In this document: one piece after another, positions 15,215 to 25,097 of the stretch
Position numbering within the stretch: position 1 is the stretch's first letter
How the letters are laid out: each line of letters begins with the position of its first letter
Source of the DNA: Alphaproteobacteria bacterium
GTDB lineage: Bacteria; Pseudomonadota; Alphaproteobacteria; MPNO01; UBA830
Length of the DNA stretch: 36,044 nt
Direction: 5' to 3'
NCBI GenBank assembly: GCA_022822405.1
Contig: JAJEBT010000184.1
Location: 1 to 36,044 of the forward strand
Position numbers and translations under genes: made by a program
Notes under the pieces: generated by a model
What the model saw: the letters and a program-made list of their open reading frames with translations, nothing else
The model's database searches: none
What the model was told of the DNA's origin: nothing

Positions 15215-16912
15215 GTGGTGGGGGCGGTCAGGAACATACTATTCATCATGTGCGACCAGCTTCGCTGGGATTACCTGTCCTGCTACGGCCACCCAAAACT
15301 GGATACCCCGAACATCGACGGACTCGCCTATCGCGGCATGCGGTTCGACAGCGCCTATTGTCAGTCCCCGGTGTGCGGTGCGTCGCGCATGAGCTTTTAT
15401 ACCGGCCGGTACGTGAATTCTCATGGCGCCAGTTGGAATTTCGTCCCGCTCAGGATTGGCGAACAGACCATCGGCGACCATCTGCGACCCCGCGGTATCC
15501 GCACCGCGCTGGTCGGCAAGACTCATATGCGTGCCGACTATGCCGGGATGGCGCGCCTGGGGATCGATCTTCATTCCGACGAAGGCGTGCTGGCGGCCGA
15601 ATGCGGTTTCGAGCCCTTTGAGCGGGACGACGGCGTCCACCCCAGCTCAAGTCACGATCCCAACCCCAGATACAATCAGTATCTCCGCGATCACGGCTTC
15701 GAGGCCGACAACCCGTGGGAGGATTGGGCAAACTCGGCGGAAGGTCCGGACGGAGAACTGTTGTCCGGCTGGTATCTGGAACACTCGAACAAACCGGCGC
15801 GGGTTCCGGCCGAACATTCCGAAACCGCGTACATGACCGGACGCGCCATCGACTTCCTGGACGATGCGGGGGACGAGCCCTTCTGCCTCCACCTCTCCTA
15901 CATCAAGCCGCATTGGCCCTACATGGCACCGGCCCCCTATGCGGCCATGTACAGCCCCGAAGACACCTACCCGGTCGTCCGCGGCGACGAGGAGAAGCAG
16001 GACCCGCATCCGGTCTTCGGCGCGTTCATCGACCAGCGCGTGTCACGGACCATGTCGCGGGATGAGGTCCGCGATGCGGTACTTCCTGGCTACATGGGCA
16101 TGATCAAACAGATCGATGACGAAATCGGCCGCCTGCTTGGAGCACTCGAGGAACGCGGGCGGATGGACGATACGATGATCGTCTTTACCTCGGATCACGG
16201 CGACTACCTCGGCGATCACTGGATGGGCGAAAAGGACCTGTTCCACCAACCCAGCGTCCGAATTCCGCTCATCGTCCATGACCCGTCGCCGGAGGCCGAC
16301 GCGACCCGCGGGTCGGCAAGCGATGCGTTGGTTGAAGCAATCGACCTTGCGCCGACTTTCGTCGAAGCCATCGGCGGGTATCCCCAACCTCATATTTTCG
16401 ACGGCCGCTCCCTGACCCCGCTGCTGCACGGCGAAACGCCGGACGGCTGGCGGAGCTACGTCATCAGCGAATACGACTACGCGTTCATGGACCCCCGGCG
16501 CGCGCTGGGTACAAAACCGAGGGATTGCTGGCTACGCATGGTGTTTGACGGCCGGTTCAAATATATCGACTGTGGCGAATACCGGCCGATGCTGTTCGAC
16601 CTGAAAGAAGATCCCCGGGAACTGGGAGATCTGGGCGCCGACCCGGCCTACGAGGCCGAGCTCGCGCGGCTGAAGGGCCTGCTCTTTGACTGGGCGATGA
16701 AACCCCGGCATCGGGTGACCGTAACCGACGGCATGCTGGAAACCGTCGATGTCCAGCGAAACATCACTGAAGCCGGCATTCTAATCGGCTACTATGACCA
16801 GGATGATTTGGAGAAAGCCACCGCGGCGTGGCAGGATCGCCCCATATTTGCGGCGTTCAACCCGGTTTGGGCCAAAGCGCAGAAGAAACTACGCGGAGAA
16901 AATTCATCATGA
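15215..16912 (+). CDS. Sulfatase / phosphonate-monoester-hydrolase-like alkaline phosphatase superfamily enzyme
   Basis: This is a 565-residue enzyme without a signal peptide, so cytosolic. Metal-site segments are visible: M-C-D14-Q-L-R, G-K102-T-H104, K231-P-H233-W and T-S-D327-H328-G-D, with K340 in G-E-K-D-L-F-H-Q. The nucleophile region is S-P-V-C54-G-A-S-R58, where cysteine would become formylglycine. Sulfatases usually read C-x-P-x-R; here the proline is alanine. Related enzymes hydrolyse sulfate esters, phosphodiesters or phosphonate monoesters; I cannot choose. The GTG at 15215 (or the next, 15218) follows TAGGAG. It overlaps the cupin gene by ATGA. The pair interrupts the usual metG-tatD order, suggesting insertion. 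Confidence 0.9.
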   Translation: MVGAVRNILFIMCDQLRWDYLSCYGHPKLDTPNIDGLAYRGMRFDSAYCQSPVCGASRMSFYTGRYVNSHGASWNFVPLRIGEQTIGDHLRPRGIRTALVGKTHMRADYAGMARLGIDLHSDEGVLAAECGFEPFERDDGVHPSSSHDPNPRYNQYLRDHGFEADNPWEDWANSAEGPDGELLSGWYLEHSNKPARVPAEHSETAYMTGRAIDFLDDAGDEPFCLHLSYIKPHWPYMAPAPYAAMYSPEDTYPVVRGDEEKQDPHPVFGAFIDQRVSRTMSRDEVRDAVLPGYMGMIKQIDDEIGRLLGALEERGRMDDTMIVFTSDHGDYLGDHWMGEKDLFHQPSVRIPLIVHDPSPEADATRGSASDALVEAIDLAPTFVEAIGGYPQPHIFDGRSLTPLLHGETPDGWRSYVISEYDYAFMDPRRALGTKPRDCWLRMVFDGRFKYIDCGEYRPMLFDLKEDPRELGDLGADPAYEAELARLKGLLFDWAMKPRHRVTVTDGMLETVDVQRNITEAGILIGYYDQDDLEKATAAWQDRPIFAAFNPVWAKAQKKLRGENSS

Positions 16913-17394
16913 GTGTCAGTGCGCGGGACATCGATCGGATCGTCAACGGGGCGAAGCCCGTCGGCGGGATGGTGTGGAACGTGATGGGACAGATCTACAT
17001 TCCCAAACAGGTAGATGAAAAGGCGATCTGGTGGGAAGCCATCATGCCCGAGGAGAGCTACATTCCACCCCATTCCCATTCCACCCAGGATGAATTTCTT
17101 TACATCACCGAGGGCGAGCTTCAGATGATCCTCGATGGCAAGGAGTTTGCCGCAGGCGCGGGCGAGGTGCTTCCATTTCCCAAATACTCGACCCACGCCC
17201 TGTTCAACAATAGCGGCGAGACGGTGAAAGGGGTTTTCTGGGCCGAGCCGACGAACAAGCTGTTTGATCTCTTCAAGGCGCTCCACAATGTTGCCGACGC
17301 ACACGAAGTCATCCGTATCTCGGATGCCCACGACATCCATTTTCAGCTGCCGGGTCAAGAGCCCCGCACCGGACCCCTGGCGGCCGCGCAATAG
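16909..17394 (+). CDS. Cupin-domain protein
   Basis: This is a 161-residue single-domain cupin. Motif 1 is P-P-H-S-H-S-T-Q-D-E-F-L-Y-I-T-E-G, giving a His-His-Glu metal triad. Motif 2 is F-P-K-Y-S-T-H-A-L-F-N-N, with the fourth ligand histidine. Such proteins act as metal-dependent oxygenases, isomerases or ligand sensors, and the activity cannot be read here. It starts inside the sulfatase stop (ATGA) with GGAG 10 bases upstream, so it likely works on the same substrate or its product. The frame stays open for 66 codons after its TAG. Confidence 0.9.
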   Translation: MSVSARDIDRIVNGAKPVGGMVWNVMGQIYIPKQVDEKAIWWEAIMPEESYIPPHSHSTQDEFLYITEGELQMILDGKEFAAGAGEVLPFPKYSTHALFNNSGETVKGVFWAEPTNKLFDLFKALHNVADAHEVIRISDAHDIHFQLPGQEPRTGPLAAAQ

Positions 17395-17729
17395 CCCGGC
17401 CGCGAAATTATCCCGGGTGACCATGTCGAGGGCTTGATGGTCTTGGTTGAAAACGACGACAGAACCATGCGAAAGGCACAAGGCGCAGATTTGGTTGAGA
17501 CAAATCGCCAATATCCGGGCTGGCTCGGAGACAGGTATCCGACGGCCCCCGAAGCCCGAACGGAGCTGAGTCGTGCAATCTTCCTGTCAAGCTCATAACT
17601 TGCTTTCTCAACTCTTTTACCCCGACCCACAGGTGGGACCGCGACCTTGCTGGGCCTTCTGCATGCGGGCCATCACGGCCCCATGTCCCGGAAGGCCGCA
17701 ATCCCGGTTGGGCGATTAGGAAGTGCCCC
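17395..17729. other. Spacer between cupin gene and tatD
   Basis: These 335 bp have no recognised gene. The cupin frame continues without a stop from 17395 to about 17598 after the TAG, giving a peptide that includes V-L-V-E-N-D-D-R-T-M-R-K-A and R-Q-Y-P-G-W-L-G-D-R-Y-P-T-A-P-E. No domain is evident. It could be a decayed extension, a separate small gene from ATG 17437, or chance. The end of the spacer carries the tatD ribosome binding site AGGAAG. Confidence 0.35.
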
Positions 17730-18518
17730 ATGCTCGTTGACAGCCATTGCCACCTTGATTTCGAGGTCTTCGACGACGACCGCGATGTCGTGATCGACCG
17801 GGCGCGGCAGGCGGGAGTAGGGGCCCTGCTTACCATTTGCACCAGGGTGAGCCAGTTCGATGGCATACTTGCGATCGCGGCAGGCGGAGAAGACATTTGG
17901 TGCTCCGTCGGCATACACCCGCACCACACGGAAGAAGAGCCTGACATCACCGCCAACGAACTTGTCTCTCTAAGCCGCCATCCGAAGATAGTTGGCATCG
18001 GTGAGACCGGACTGGACTATCACTATGACAACAGCCCGAGAGATGTCCAGAAAAGGAGCTTTCGCGCTCACATAGCGGCGGCCCGCGAAAGCGGACTGCC
18101 GCTGATCGTTCACAATCGTGAATCCGACGAGGACATGGCGCAGATCCTCGAAGAGGAGATGGCGGCTGGACAATTCTCTGCCGTGCTGCATTGCTTTTCC
18201 TCGGGCCGCAAGCTCGCCGAGGCTGCGGCCGATCTCGGTTTCTATGTCTCGTTCTCAGGGATATTGACTTTCAAGAATGCGGAGGAGCTGCGCGATATCG
18301 CTGCAGATCTTCCGCTCGATCGTCTTCTCGTGGAAACTGATTCGCCGTTCCTGGCGCCGGTACCCAACCGCGGGCGGCGCAACGAGCCGTCTTTCGTTGT
18401 ACATACGGCAGCGGAACTGGCGCGGGTACGAGATATGAAAATGGATGAGATAAGTAGACTAACTACAGATAATTTCTATCGATTATTCGATAAAATCCCA
18501 CGGTTGACGGCAGCCTGA
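17730..18518 (+). CDS. tatD: TatD-family metal-dependent hydrolase (deoxyribonuclease-like)
   Basis: This is a 262-residue TIM-barrel hydrolase. The metal-binding H6-x-H8 in D-S-H-C-H-L-D, V-G-I-H-P-H-H, I-G-E-T-G-L-D-Y-H, V-H-N-R-E, H-C-F-S and V-E-T-D-S-P-F are all present and in the family order. TatD proteins show 3'-5' DNase activity and act in DNA repair or degradation. ATG at 17730 has AGGAAG six bases upstream. In related genomes it follows metG closely; here it is displaced by the sulfatase-cupin pair. The usual next gene, a metallo-beta-lactamase-fold hydrolase, is absent and mazG follows. Confidence 0.95.
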   Translation: MLVDSHCHLDFEVFDDDRDVVIDRARQAGVGALLTICTRVSQFDGILAIAAGGEDIWCSVGIHPHHTEEEPDITANELVSLSRHPKIVGIGETGLDYHYDNSPRDVQKRSFRAHIAAARESGLPLIVHNRESDEDMAQILEEEMAAGQFSAVLHCFSSGRKLAEAAADLGFYVSFSGILTFKNAEELRDIAADLPLDRLLVETDSPFLAPVPNRGRRNEPSFVVHTAAELARVRDMKMDEISRLTTDNFYRLFDKIPRLTAA

Positions 18519-18551
18519 GCCTGGCGAAATCGGAAACATCCTTCGATAATT

Positions 18552-18567
18552 CATAATATGCATTATG
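18552..18567. repeat. AT-rich inverted repeat in the tatD-mazG gap
   Basis: CATAAT-ATGC-ATTATG is a 6-bp-arm inverted repeat in an unusually AT-rich patch of the 193-bp gap between tatD and mazG. It could be a protein-binding site or part of a promoter region for mazG. It has too few GC pairs and no T-run for a terminator. Confidence 0.35.
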
Positions 18568-18711
18568 CGACAATCTGATTGGGTGGTCTATCAGGCGTCG
18601 TGGTGATTCGCCCCGCCGTCTTGCGTCGGGTCATGTTTTCAGGCAAGAGATTCGTTAGCGCTTGGCCGACCAGCTACCAGGCCTTCCAGCTCACCAGCGA
18701 ACGGTTTTCAG

Positions 18712-19524
18712 ATGTCATGTCGTGATATTTCCGCTCTCGACGACCTTCTGGACGTGATGGCGCGTCTCCGCGATCCCGAGAGCGGATGTCCATGGGATTG
18801 CGAACAGACCCTGGAGACTCTCCTCCCCTACACGATCGAGGAAGCCTATGAGGTCGCGGATGCGATCGAACAACGCGATACCGAACAACTCGTGGCCGAA
18901 CTCGGCGATCTTCTCTTCCACATCGTGTTCTATGCCCAGATACTGAGCGAGCGTGGTGACGCGGATTTCCAGAAAATCGCCGGCAGAATCACGCAAAAAA
19001 TGCGCAAGCGGCATCCTCATGTCTTTGGAGACGTGAATCATGCTGATGCCGCAGGCGTAGCTGGTGCATGGGAAGCAGGTAAATCCGACGAGCGAAGGGA
19101 ACGGGCGCGCCGCGAAGGCCGCCGCGCAAGCGCACTGGACGATGTGGCACGGGCCCTTCCCGCCCTGCTCCGGGCACAGAAAATTCAGCAAAGAGCCGCC
19201 AGGGCAGGCTTCGACTGGACAGACATCAAGCCGGTAATCGGCAAGGTCCGTGAAGAATTGGAGGAACTGGAAGCGGAGTTAGAAGGGGGTGCCAGCTCGG
19301 CGAATACTGCTCTCGAGGCCGGTGATTTGCTCTTCGCCTGCGTCAATCTTGCGCGTCACGCCGGCGTGGATGCTGAAGGCGCGCTACGAAACGCTACTGA
19401 GAAATTCGAGAACAGGTTCAGGGCGATCGAGAACATCCTGGCCGACGGTGGAAAGACGGTAGCCCAGAGCAATCTTGAAGAAATGGATGCCCTCTGGTGC
19501 GAGATTAAGGCCGAAGAAAGCTAG
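18712..19524 (+). CDS. mazG: Nucleoside triphosphate pyrophosphohydrolase MazG
   Basis: This is a 270-residue protein with two MazG-like repeats. The first shows L-R-D-P-E-S-G-C-P-W-D, T-I-E-E-A-Y-E-V-A-D-A-I and E-L-G-D-L-L-F-H-I-V-F, the E-E-x-x-E and E-x-x-D magnesium-binding pattern. The second has V-R-E-E-L-E-E-L-E-A-E and L-E-A-G-D-L-L-F-A-C-V-N-L-A-R. It hydrolyses NTPs and dNTPs to monophosphates, cleansing pools and possibly modulating stress signalling. The length is normal for the two-domain type. ATG at 18712 has no clear ribosome binding site. In many alphaproteobacteria mazG follows hflX; here it sits apart from hfq-hflX. Confidence 0.95.
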   Translation: MSCRDISALDDLLDVMARLRDPESGCPWDCEQTLETLLPYTIEEAYEVADAIEQRDTEQLVAELGDLLFHIVFYAQILSERGDADFQKIAGRITQKMRKRHPHVFGDVNHADAAGVAGAWEAGKSDERRERARREGRRASALDDVARALPALLRAQKIQQRAARAGFDWTDIKPVIGKVREELEELEAELEGGASSANTALEAGDLLFACVNLARHAGVDAEGALRNATEKFENRFRAIENILADGGKTVAQSNLEEMDALWCEIKAEES

Positions 19525-19529
19525 CTGAT

Positions 19530-19564
19530 CGCCCTGCGGGGCGGAATAAGAAAGTGTTACTTTC
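19530..19564 (+). terminator. Possible weak terminator after mazG
   Basis: Two hairpins lie in tandem just after the mazG stop: CGCCC-TGCG-GGGCG (19530-19543) and GAAAGT-GTT-ACTTTC (19550-19564). The convergent neighbour ends at 19611. Neither is followed by a proper T-run, so termination here is only suggested. Confidence 0.35.
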
Positions 19565-19610
19565 ATACACAAATAACGGAACTTTCTGTATTTCGATCCT
19601 GCCAGCCATT

Positions 19611-20513
19611 TTAGGTCTCGTCCTGAGAAATATCGGAATCCGCAGCTAGATTGAGTATCAAGCTCGACGTGTCAAAACGATTGCCTCCCTTCTCCTGCAC
19701 GTCCGCATAGAACCGATCCACCATTTCCGCTACCGGCAGGCGCGCTCCGTTGCGCTCTGCCTCATCCAGACAGATTCCGAGATCCTTTCGCATCCAGTCG
19801 ACAGCAAAGCCGAAATCGAACTTTCCATCGACCATGGTCGCAGCACGGTTATCCATCTGCCAGGACTGTGCAGCGCCGCCTGACATCACCTCCGCCGCGC
19901 GTTTGGCGTCGAGGCCGGCCTTCATCGCAAAGTTCAGCCCCTCTGCAAGCCCCTGCACGAGTCCGGCAATGCAAATCTGGTTGACCATCTTAGTGAGCTG
20001 GCCCGACCCGGCCTCGCCCATTCGTACGATGGTCCTGCCGTAACTTCGAAGAACCGGCTCCACAGAGTTGAAAACCTCCTCGTCGCCGCCTGCCATGATG
20101 GTCAGCACCCCATTCTCCGCGCCCGCCTGGCCGCCGGAGACCGGCGCGTCGATAAACCCGAAGCCATGCCGTGCGGCTTCTGCCGCAAGCTCCCGGGCGA
20201 CTATCGCCGAGGTCGTGGTGTGGTCGACCAGCGTCGCCCCCACCTTCATGCCAGCGAACACACCCTCTTCGCCAAGAACAACGGCGCGAAGATCGTCATC
20301 ATTGCCTACGCAGGTCATGACCCAGTCGGCCCCCCGGGCTGCGTCAGCAGGGCTCGGCTGCGCTTTTCCACCGTACTCCCGCGCCCAGCGGTCAGCCTTC
20401 TCCTGCGTGCGGTTATAGACCTTCATCCGGAAGCCGGCGTTCGCCAGGTGGCCCGCCATCGGATACCCCATCACACCGAGACCCACGAATGCTGCCACAC
20501 CTCGATCAGTCAT
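19611..20513 (-). CDS. NAD(P)-dependent beta-hydroxyacid dehydrogenase (3-hydroxyisobutyrate dehydrogenase family)
   Basis: This is a 300-residue two-domain reductase. The Rossmann start V-G-L-G-V-M-G-Y-P-M-A is at residues 10-20, the substrate-binding D-A-P-V-S-G-G is at 122-128, and the catalytic lysine is K175 in G-S-G-Q-L-T-K-M-V-N-Q. W-M-R-K-D-L-G appears later. Family members oxidise 3-hydroxyisobutyrate, tartronate semialdehyde partners or other beta-hydroxyacids; the exact substrate is not readable. ATG at 20513 has GGAG and GAAGAA upstream. It lies 67 bp downstream of the inositol-monophosphatase-like gene on the same strand, so they may be cotranscribed. Confidence 0.93.
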   Translation of the reverse strand: MTDRGVAAFVGLGVMGYPMAGHLANAGFRMKVYNRTQEKADRWAREYGGKAQPSPADAARGADWVMTCVGNDDDLRAVVLGEEGVFAGMKVGATLVDHTTTSAIVARELAAEAARHGFGFIDAPVSGGQAGAENGVLTIMAGGDEEVFNSVEPVLRSYGRTIVRMGEAGSGQLTKMVNQICIAGLVQGLAEGLNFAMKAGLDAKRAAEVMSGGAAQSWQMDNRAATMVDGKFDFGFAVDWMRKDLGICLDEAERNGARLPVAEMVDRFYADVQEKGGNRFDTSSLILNLAADSDISQDET

Positions 20514-20580
20514 GATTCTTCACTCCACAAGCCTGTACATTCACGCTCTCCAGAAACCCTGGTCTGGCCGGTTGCCGCAA

Positions 20581-21399
20581 TCATGCCGCCGGACGCTGTG
20601 CAAGGGCCTCGGCAATGGGACGCCGAAGATTTTCCCATGTTGCCGGGTCGGGCGCCAGCAGAATTCCGCCTTCGCCTGGTGCGCCGACCCGGTAGGGCGT
20701 GCGGTCGAGGGAGCGACAGAAACCTCCCGCCTCGGCGTGGATCAACACTCCTGCGGCGTGATCCCAGGCCGACACCCCGCGGTAATGCGCAAAATGAATC
20801 TCGCCATCCGCAAGCGCACAGTAATCGACACCGATACACCGGCTCGCGGTGATACGCGCGAACCGGCCGGGGAGATCCGTCCGCCTGCGGAGGAAGCCGC
20901 CCAGCGAGCCCGCGAGTGCGCCAAGGCCGCCGTCGACCGAGGCAACCCGGAGCCGAACGCCGTCGCGAAAGGCCCCCGCGCCCGCCTCGGCGACATACAT
21001 GGCATCCTCTACAGGCCTGTAGATCCATCCGGCGACCGCCTGGCGCTGAACGACAAGCGCGACCATGACGGCAAAACCCTCTCTTCCATCGACGAAATTC
21101 CTGGTCCCGTCCACCGGATCAATGAGCCATACCGGCGCATCCCCGTCGAGGGTATCAAGAAGGCTTGGGCGGTTTTCACTCATCTCCTCGCCCACCACCA
21201 CAGACGACGCGACCAGATCCGGTAACCGGCGTGAAAGGAACTCCTCGGCCGCGACATCGGCTGCCGTCACCACGGACCCGTGGCGCTTCTGCCAGCGGTC
21301 GGCCGCCTTGAGCCTGCCGAAGCGGGGCATGATTTCGGCGGTGGAGACTTCGCGAATGAGACTGCTGACTTTGTCGAGGGCGGGCATGGAGATCAGCAT
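20581..21399 (-). CDS. Inositol-monophosphatase-family phosphatase
   Basis: This is a 272-residue lithium-sensitive-type phosphatase. Motifs are G70-E-E72-M-S, W-L-I-D94-P-V-D97-G-T-R-N-F (metal-binding aspartates) and A-W-D213-H-A-A-G. Family roles include inositol-1-phosphatase/SuhB, histidinol-phosphatase HisN, and 3'(2'),5'-bisphosphate nucleotidase CysQ. The sequence alone does not separate these. The starts at 21399 and 21387 are both possible and neither has a good ribosome binding site. The gene is followed by the beta-hydroxyacid dehydrogenase and preceded by the groESL terminator. Confidence 0.9.
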   Translation of the reverse strand: MLISMPALDKVSSLIREVSTAEIMPRFGRLKAADRWQKRHGSVVTAADVAAEEFLSRRLPDLVASSVVVGEEMSENRPSLLDTLDGDAPVWLIDPVDGTRNFVDGREGFAVMVALVVQRQAVAGWIYRPVEDAMYVAEAGAGAFRDGVRLRVASVDGGLGALAGSLGGFLRRRTDLPGRFARITASRCIGVDYCALADGEIHFAHYRGVSAWDHAAGVLIHAEAGGFCRSLDRTPYRVGAPGEGGILLAPDPATWENLRRPIAEALAQRPAA

Positions 21400-21547
21400 G
21401 GCGGCAGAGTAGCAGGAAACCGGTGCAGAATCCCGCTGCCTGAACCTGCTGGCATCGGGGAACGGACTCTAGCTGACGTAACAACTTGCAAGAAGTGCTT
21501 GAACCAGCCGGTCCGGTCCAGACGATCTGTGCGGCAGCGCAACGCTT

Positions 21548-21587
21548 ACAAAGAAAAGGAGCCGCCACAATTCCTTGCGGCGGCTCC
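21548..21587 (-). terminator. Rho-independent terminator of groESL
   Basis: On the minus strand, 28 bp past the groEL stop, GGAGCCGCC and GGCGGCTCC (21579-21587 and 21558-21566) form a perfect 9-bp stem with a 12-base loop. It is followed directly by TTTTCTTTG. This is a textbook intrinsic terminator and closes the groES-groEL unit. Confidence 0.93.
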
Positions 21588-21614
21588 CCGAATTTCCGGG
21601 ACTGAACCGGGCGG

Positions 21615-23261
<1,647 letters not shown>

Positions 23262-23549
23262 TTAGTCGATTATGGCCATGATGTCGGACTCCTTCATGAT
23301 CAGGAGATCCTTGCCATCGAGTTTCACTTCTGTACCGGACCACTTGCCGTACAGGATCTTGTCGCCCTTCTTGACGTCCATTGCCTGTGTCGTGCCGTCA
23401 TCGTTGCGGGCTCCGTTGCCTACTGCGATGATCTTGCCTTCCTGCGGCTTTTCCTGGGCAGTGTCAGGGATGATGATGCCACCGGCCGTCTTTTCTTCGG
23501 CGGTAAGCGGTTCGACCAACACGCGATCGTGCAGGGGTCTGATTGCCAT
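23262..23549 (-). CDS. groES: Co-chaperonin GroES (10 kDa)
   Basis: This is a 95-residue GroES. It shows the opening [10 protein letters not shown], the mobile loop [14 protein letters not shown] with the GroEL-binding hydrophobic triplet, [14 protein letters not shown] and a C-terminal E-S-D-I-M-A. It caps the GroEL ring. The start ATG at 23549 has an excellent ribosome binding site, AGGAGG. It is the first gene of the groESL operon. Confidence 0.99.
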   Translation of the reverse strand: MAIRPLHDRVLVEPLTAEEKTAGGIIIPDTAQEKPQEGKIIAVGNGARNDDGTTQAMDVKKGDKILYGKWSGTEVKLDGKDLLIMKESDIMAIID

Positions 23550-23597
23550 CAGCGCTCCTCCTAGTGAGTCTGTCGTTGTACAAAGAAGGTGGGGTTG

Positions 23598-23624
23598 CTA
23601 GCACTCAAGACTAGCGAGTGATAA
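23598..23624. promoter_or_regulatory. CIRCE operator (HrcA binding site) upstream of groES
   Basis: The site reads CTAGCACTC, a 9-bp spacer, GAGTGATAA. Each arm differs by one base from the consensus TTAGCACTC-N9-GAGTGCTAA. It begins about 50 bp upstream of groES, just downstream of the predicted -10. HrcA bound here would repress groESL until heat or folding stress. Confidence 0.95.
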
Positions 23625-23625
23625 C

Positions 23626-23654
23626 AATGTAAGCCCCGTTTTCGAAATCTTCAA
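23626..23654 (-). promoter_or_regulatory. groESL promoter
   Basis: On the minus strand TTGAAG (-35, 23649-23654), a 17-bp spacer and TACATT (-10, 23626-23631) give a sigma-70-like promoter ending right at the CIRCE element. Its position fits a start point within or near CIRCE. A heat-shock sigma-32 type reading is also possible. Confidence 0.75.
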
Positions 23655-23713
23655 GGGGCCGCAACGATTTTTTTGCGCCGCGTCCGGCTGGTACAGCCCG
23701 CGGCCTCAGTTGG

Positions 23714-24988
23714 CTACGTGTCGTCGTTCCGATCTAGTCCCATCGCGGCGACATAGGCGGCGCGAACGGCGGCAGGCTGGCCGGCCTGAAACACGAAGTC
23801 CAGCATTGAGCGCATGCGCTGGTGATTCGGGTTCCGCAATTCCTCCCGGGTCGGACCGTTGCAGAAGAACTCGCGGTCAAAGATCGGGAGCGTAACGCAG
23901 TTGTTGACCAACGGATCGCGTACCAGGCCCTTCGGGTCCCCGCCCGCGGCAACGACTTCGATGTCGTCGAGAAATCTCCGGCGCATCATGATCACGCCGC
24001 GGTCGCTGCGCCCGAGATGTTCCCGGGACCGGTCGGCAAGCGCCCCCTGCCCGACCCAAGCGGCAAAATCCTGGTTCATGACATGGCTCGTGATCCACTC
24101 GCCCGTGTCGGCGGCGCGAACCGGGCCGCGCCAGGCCGGAATGTCATTCTGGCGGAAGGGCCTCATGTCTTGCGGTACCGGATTGAAAAACCAGCCGACG
24201 CTCAGCGTGTTGCCGTCGTCGATCGGGACCCGCCATTCGAAATGGTCTCCGGTGAACAGCGCGTTGGGCCACAAGCAATTGCGACCGACCGTCCACAGCG
24301 GATGCTCCTCGTCCGTATTTTCACGGACGCGCTTGTAGGAGATCCCGAACTCGAACTCGTCGAACCCAAGCTTGAGATGCTTCGGCGCGTAGGGGCCAAA
24401 GGCGCCGGACGCCCGCACCCGCCAGTTGTCGTGCTGCCATTCGAAATGCACCGGGTCGATCGAATTCTCCTGGCACTGGAACCAGTTGCAGGGAACTTCA
24501 GAGATCACGATCTGACAGAAACCGTTCTCCCAGGTGAAGGGCTCCCACGTGGGCACCAGCGGCGCCGGTTCGGGACCGAGATAGGCCCACAGGAGACCCG
24601 CCTTCGCCTCGACGGGATAGGCGGTGATCCGGATCTTGTCGCGAAAACGCGAATCCGGGTCGGCAGTGTCCTCGAACGGCTGCTCGAGGCAGGCCCCAGT
24701 GCGATCGAAGTACCAGCCGTGATAGCTGCAGCGCAGCCCGCATTCCTCGACATAGCCGAAGCCAAGATCGGCGCGCCGGTGCGGACAGTGGCGCTCGAGC
24801 AGGCCGTAACCGCCCGAAAGATCGCGATAGAGGACGAGATCCTCGCCCATGATCCTGATCCGCCTCGTCGGCTCCTTCTCCATCTCGGACACGGCGCCGA
24901 CCGGATGCCAATACCTCCTGAGAAGCTCTCCCATCGGCGTGCCGGGTCCGGTTTCACACAACTGGCGGTTGGTCGCGTGGTCAAGCAT
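23714..24988 (-). CDS. Rieske [2Fe-2S] aromatic-ring hydroxylating oxygenase, phthalate-oxygenase/O-demethylase type
   Basis: This is a 424-residue oxygenase alpha subunit. The Rieske cluster ligands are C68-P-H70 and C87-S-Y-H90-G-W. The mononuclear iron site is D178-P-V-H181 followed by H186, in N-S-I-D-P-V-H-F-E-W-Q-H. The overall form resembles alpha-only enzymes such as phthalate 4,5-dioxygenase or VanA/LigX-type demethylases, which need a separate reductase; none is encoded nearby. The frame is open to 25114, but ATG at 24988 matches the family start; the extra 42 residues would run into the divergent gene. It is divergent from the binding-fold protein at 25098. The neighbourhood with LigJ- and LigB-like genes points to aromatic acid breakdown. 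Confidence 0.94.
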   Translation of the reverse strand: MLDHATNRQLCETGPGTPMGELLRRYWHPVGAVSEMEKEPTRRIRIMGEDLVLYRDLSGGYGLLERHCPHRRADLGFGYVEECGLRCSYHGWYFDRTGACLEQPFEDTADPDSRFRDKIRITAYPVEAKAGLLWAYLGPEPAPLVPTWEPFTWENGFCQIVISEVPCNWFQCQENSIDPVHFEWQHDNWRVRASGAFGPYAPKHLKLGFDEFEFGISYKRVRENTDEEHPLWTVGRNCLWPNALFTGDHFEWRVPIDDGNTLSVGWFFNPVPQDMRPFRQNDIPAWRGPVRAADTGEWITSHVMNQDFAAWVGQGALADRSREHLGRSDRGVIMMRRRFLDDIEVVAAGGDPKGLVRDPLVNNCVTLPIFDREFFCNGPTREELRNPNHQRMRSMLDFVFQAGQPAAVRAAYVAAMGLDRNDDT

Positions 24989-25097
24989 TGTCCTGACTTG
25001 TCTCCGTGCAGGCGCGGGAACCGGCTCCAGCGGGCTCCTCGCCACAACAACCGAACCGTGCCACAATGGCCCCGGCTCGACAAACGGGAGAGGGTTC

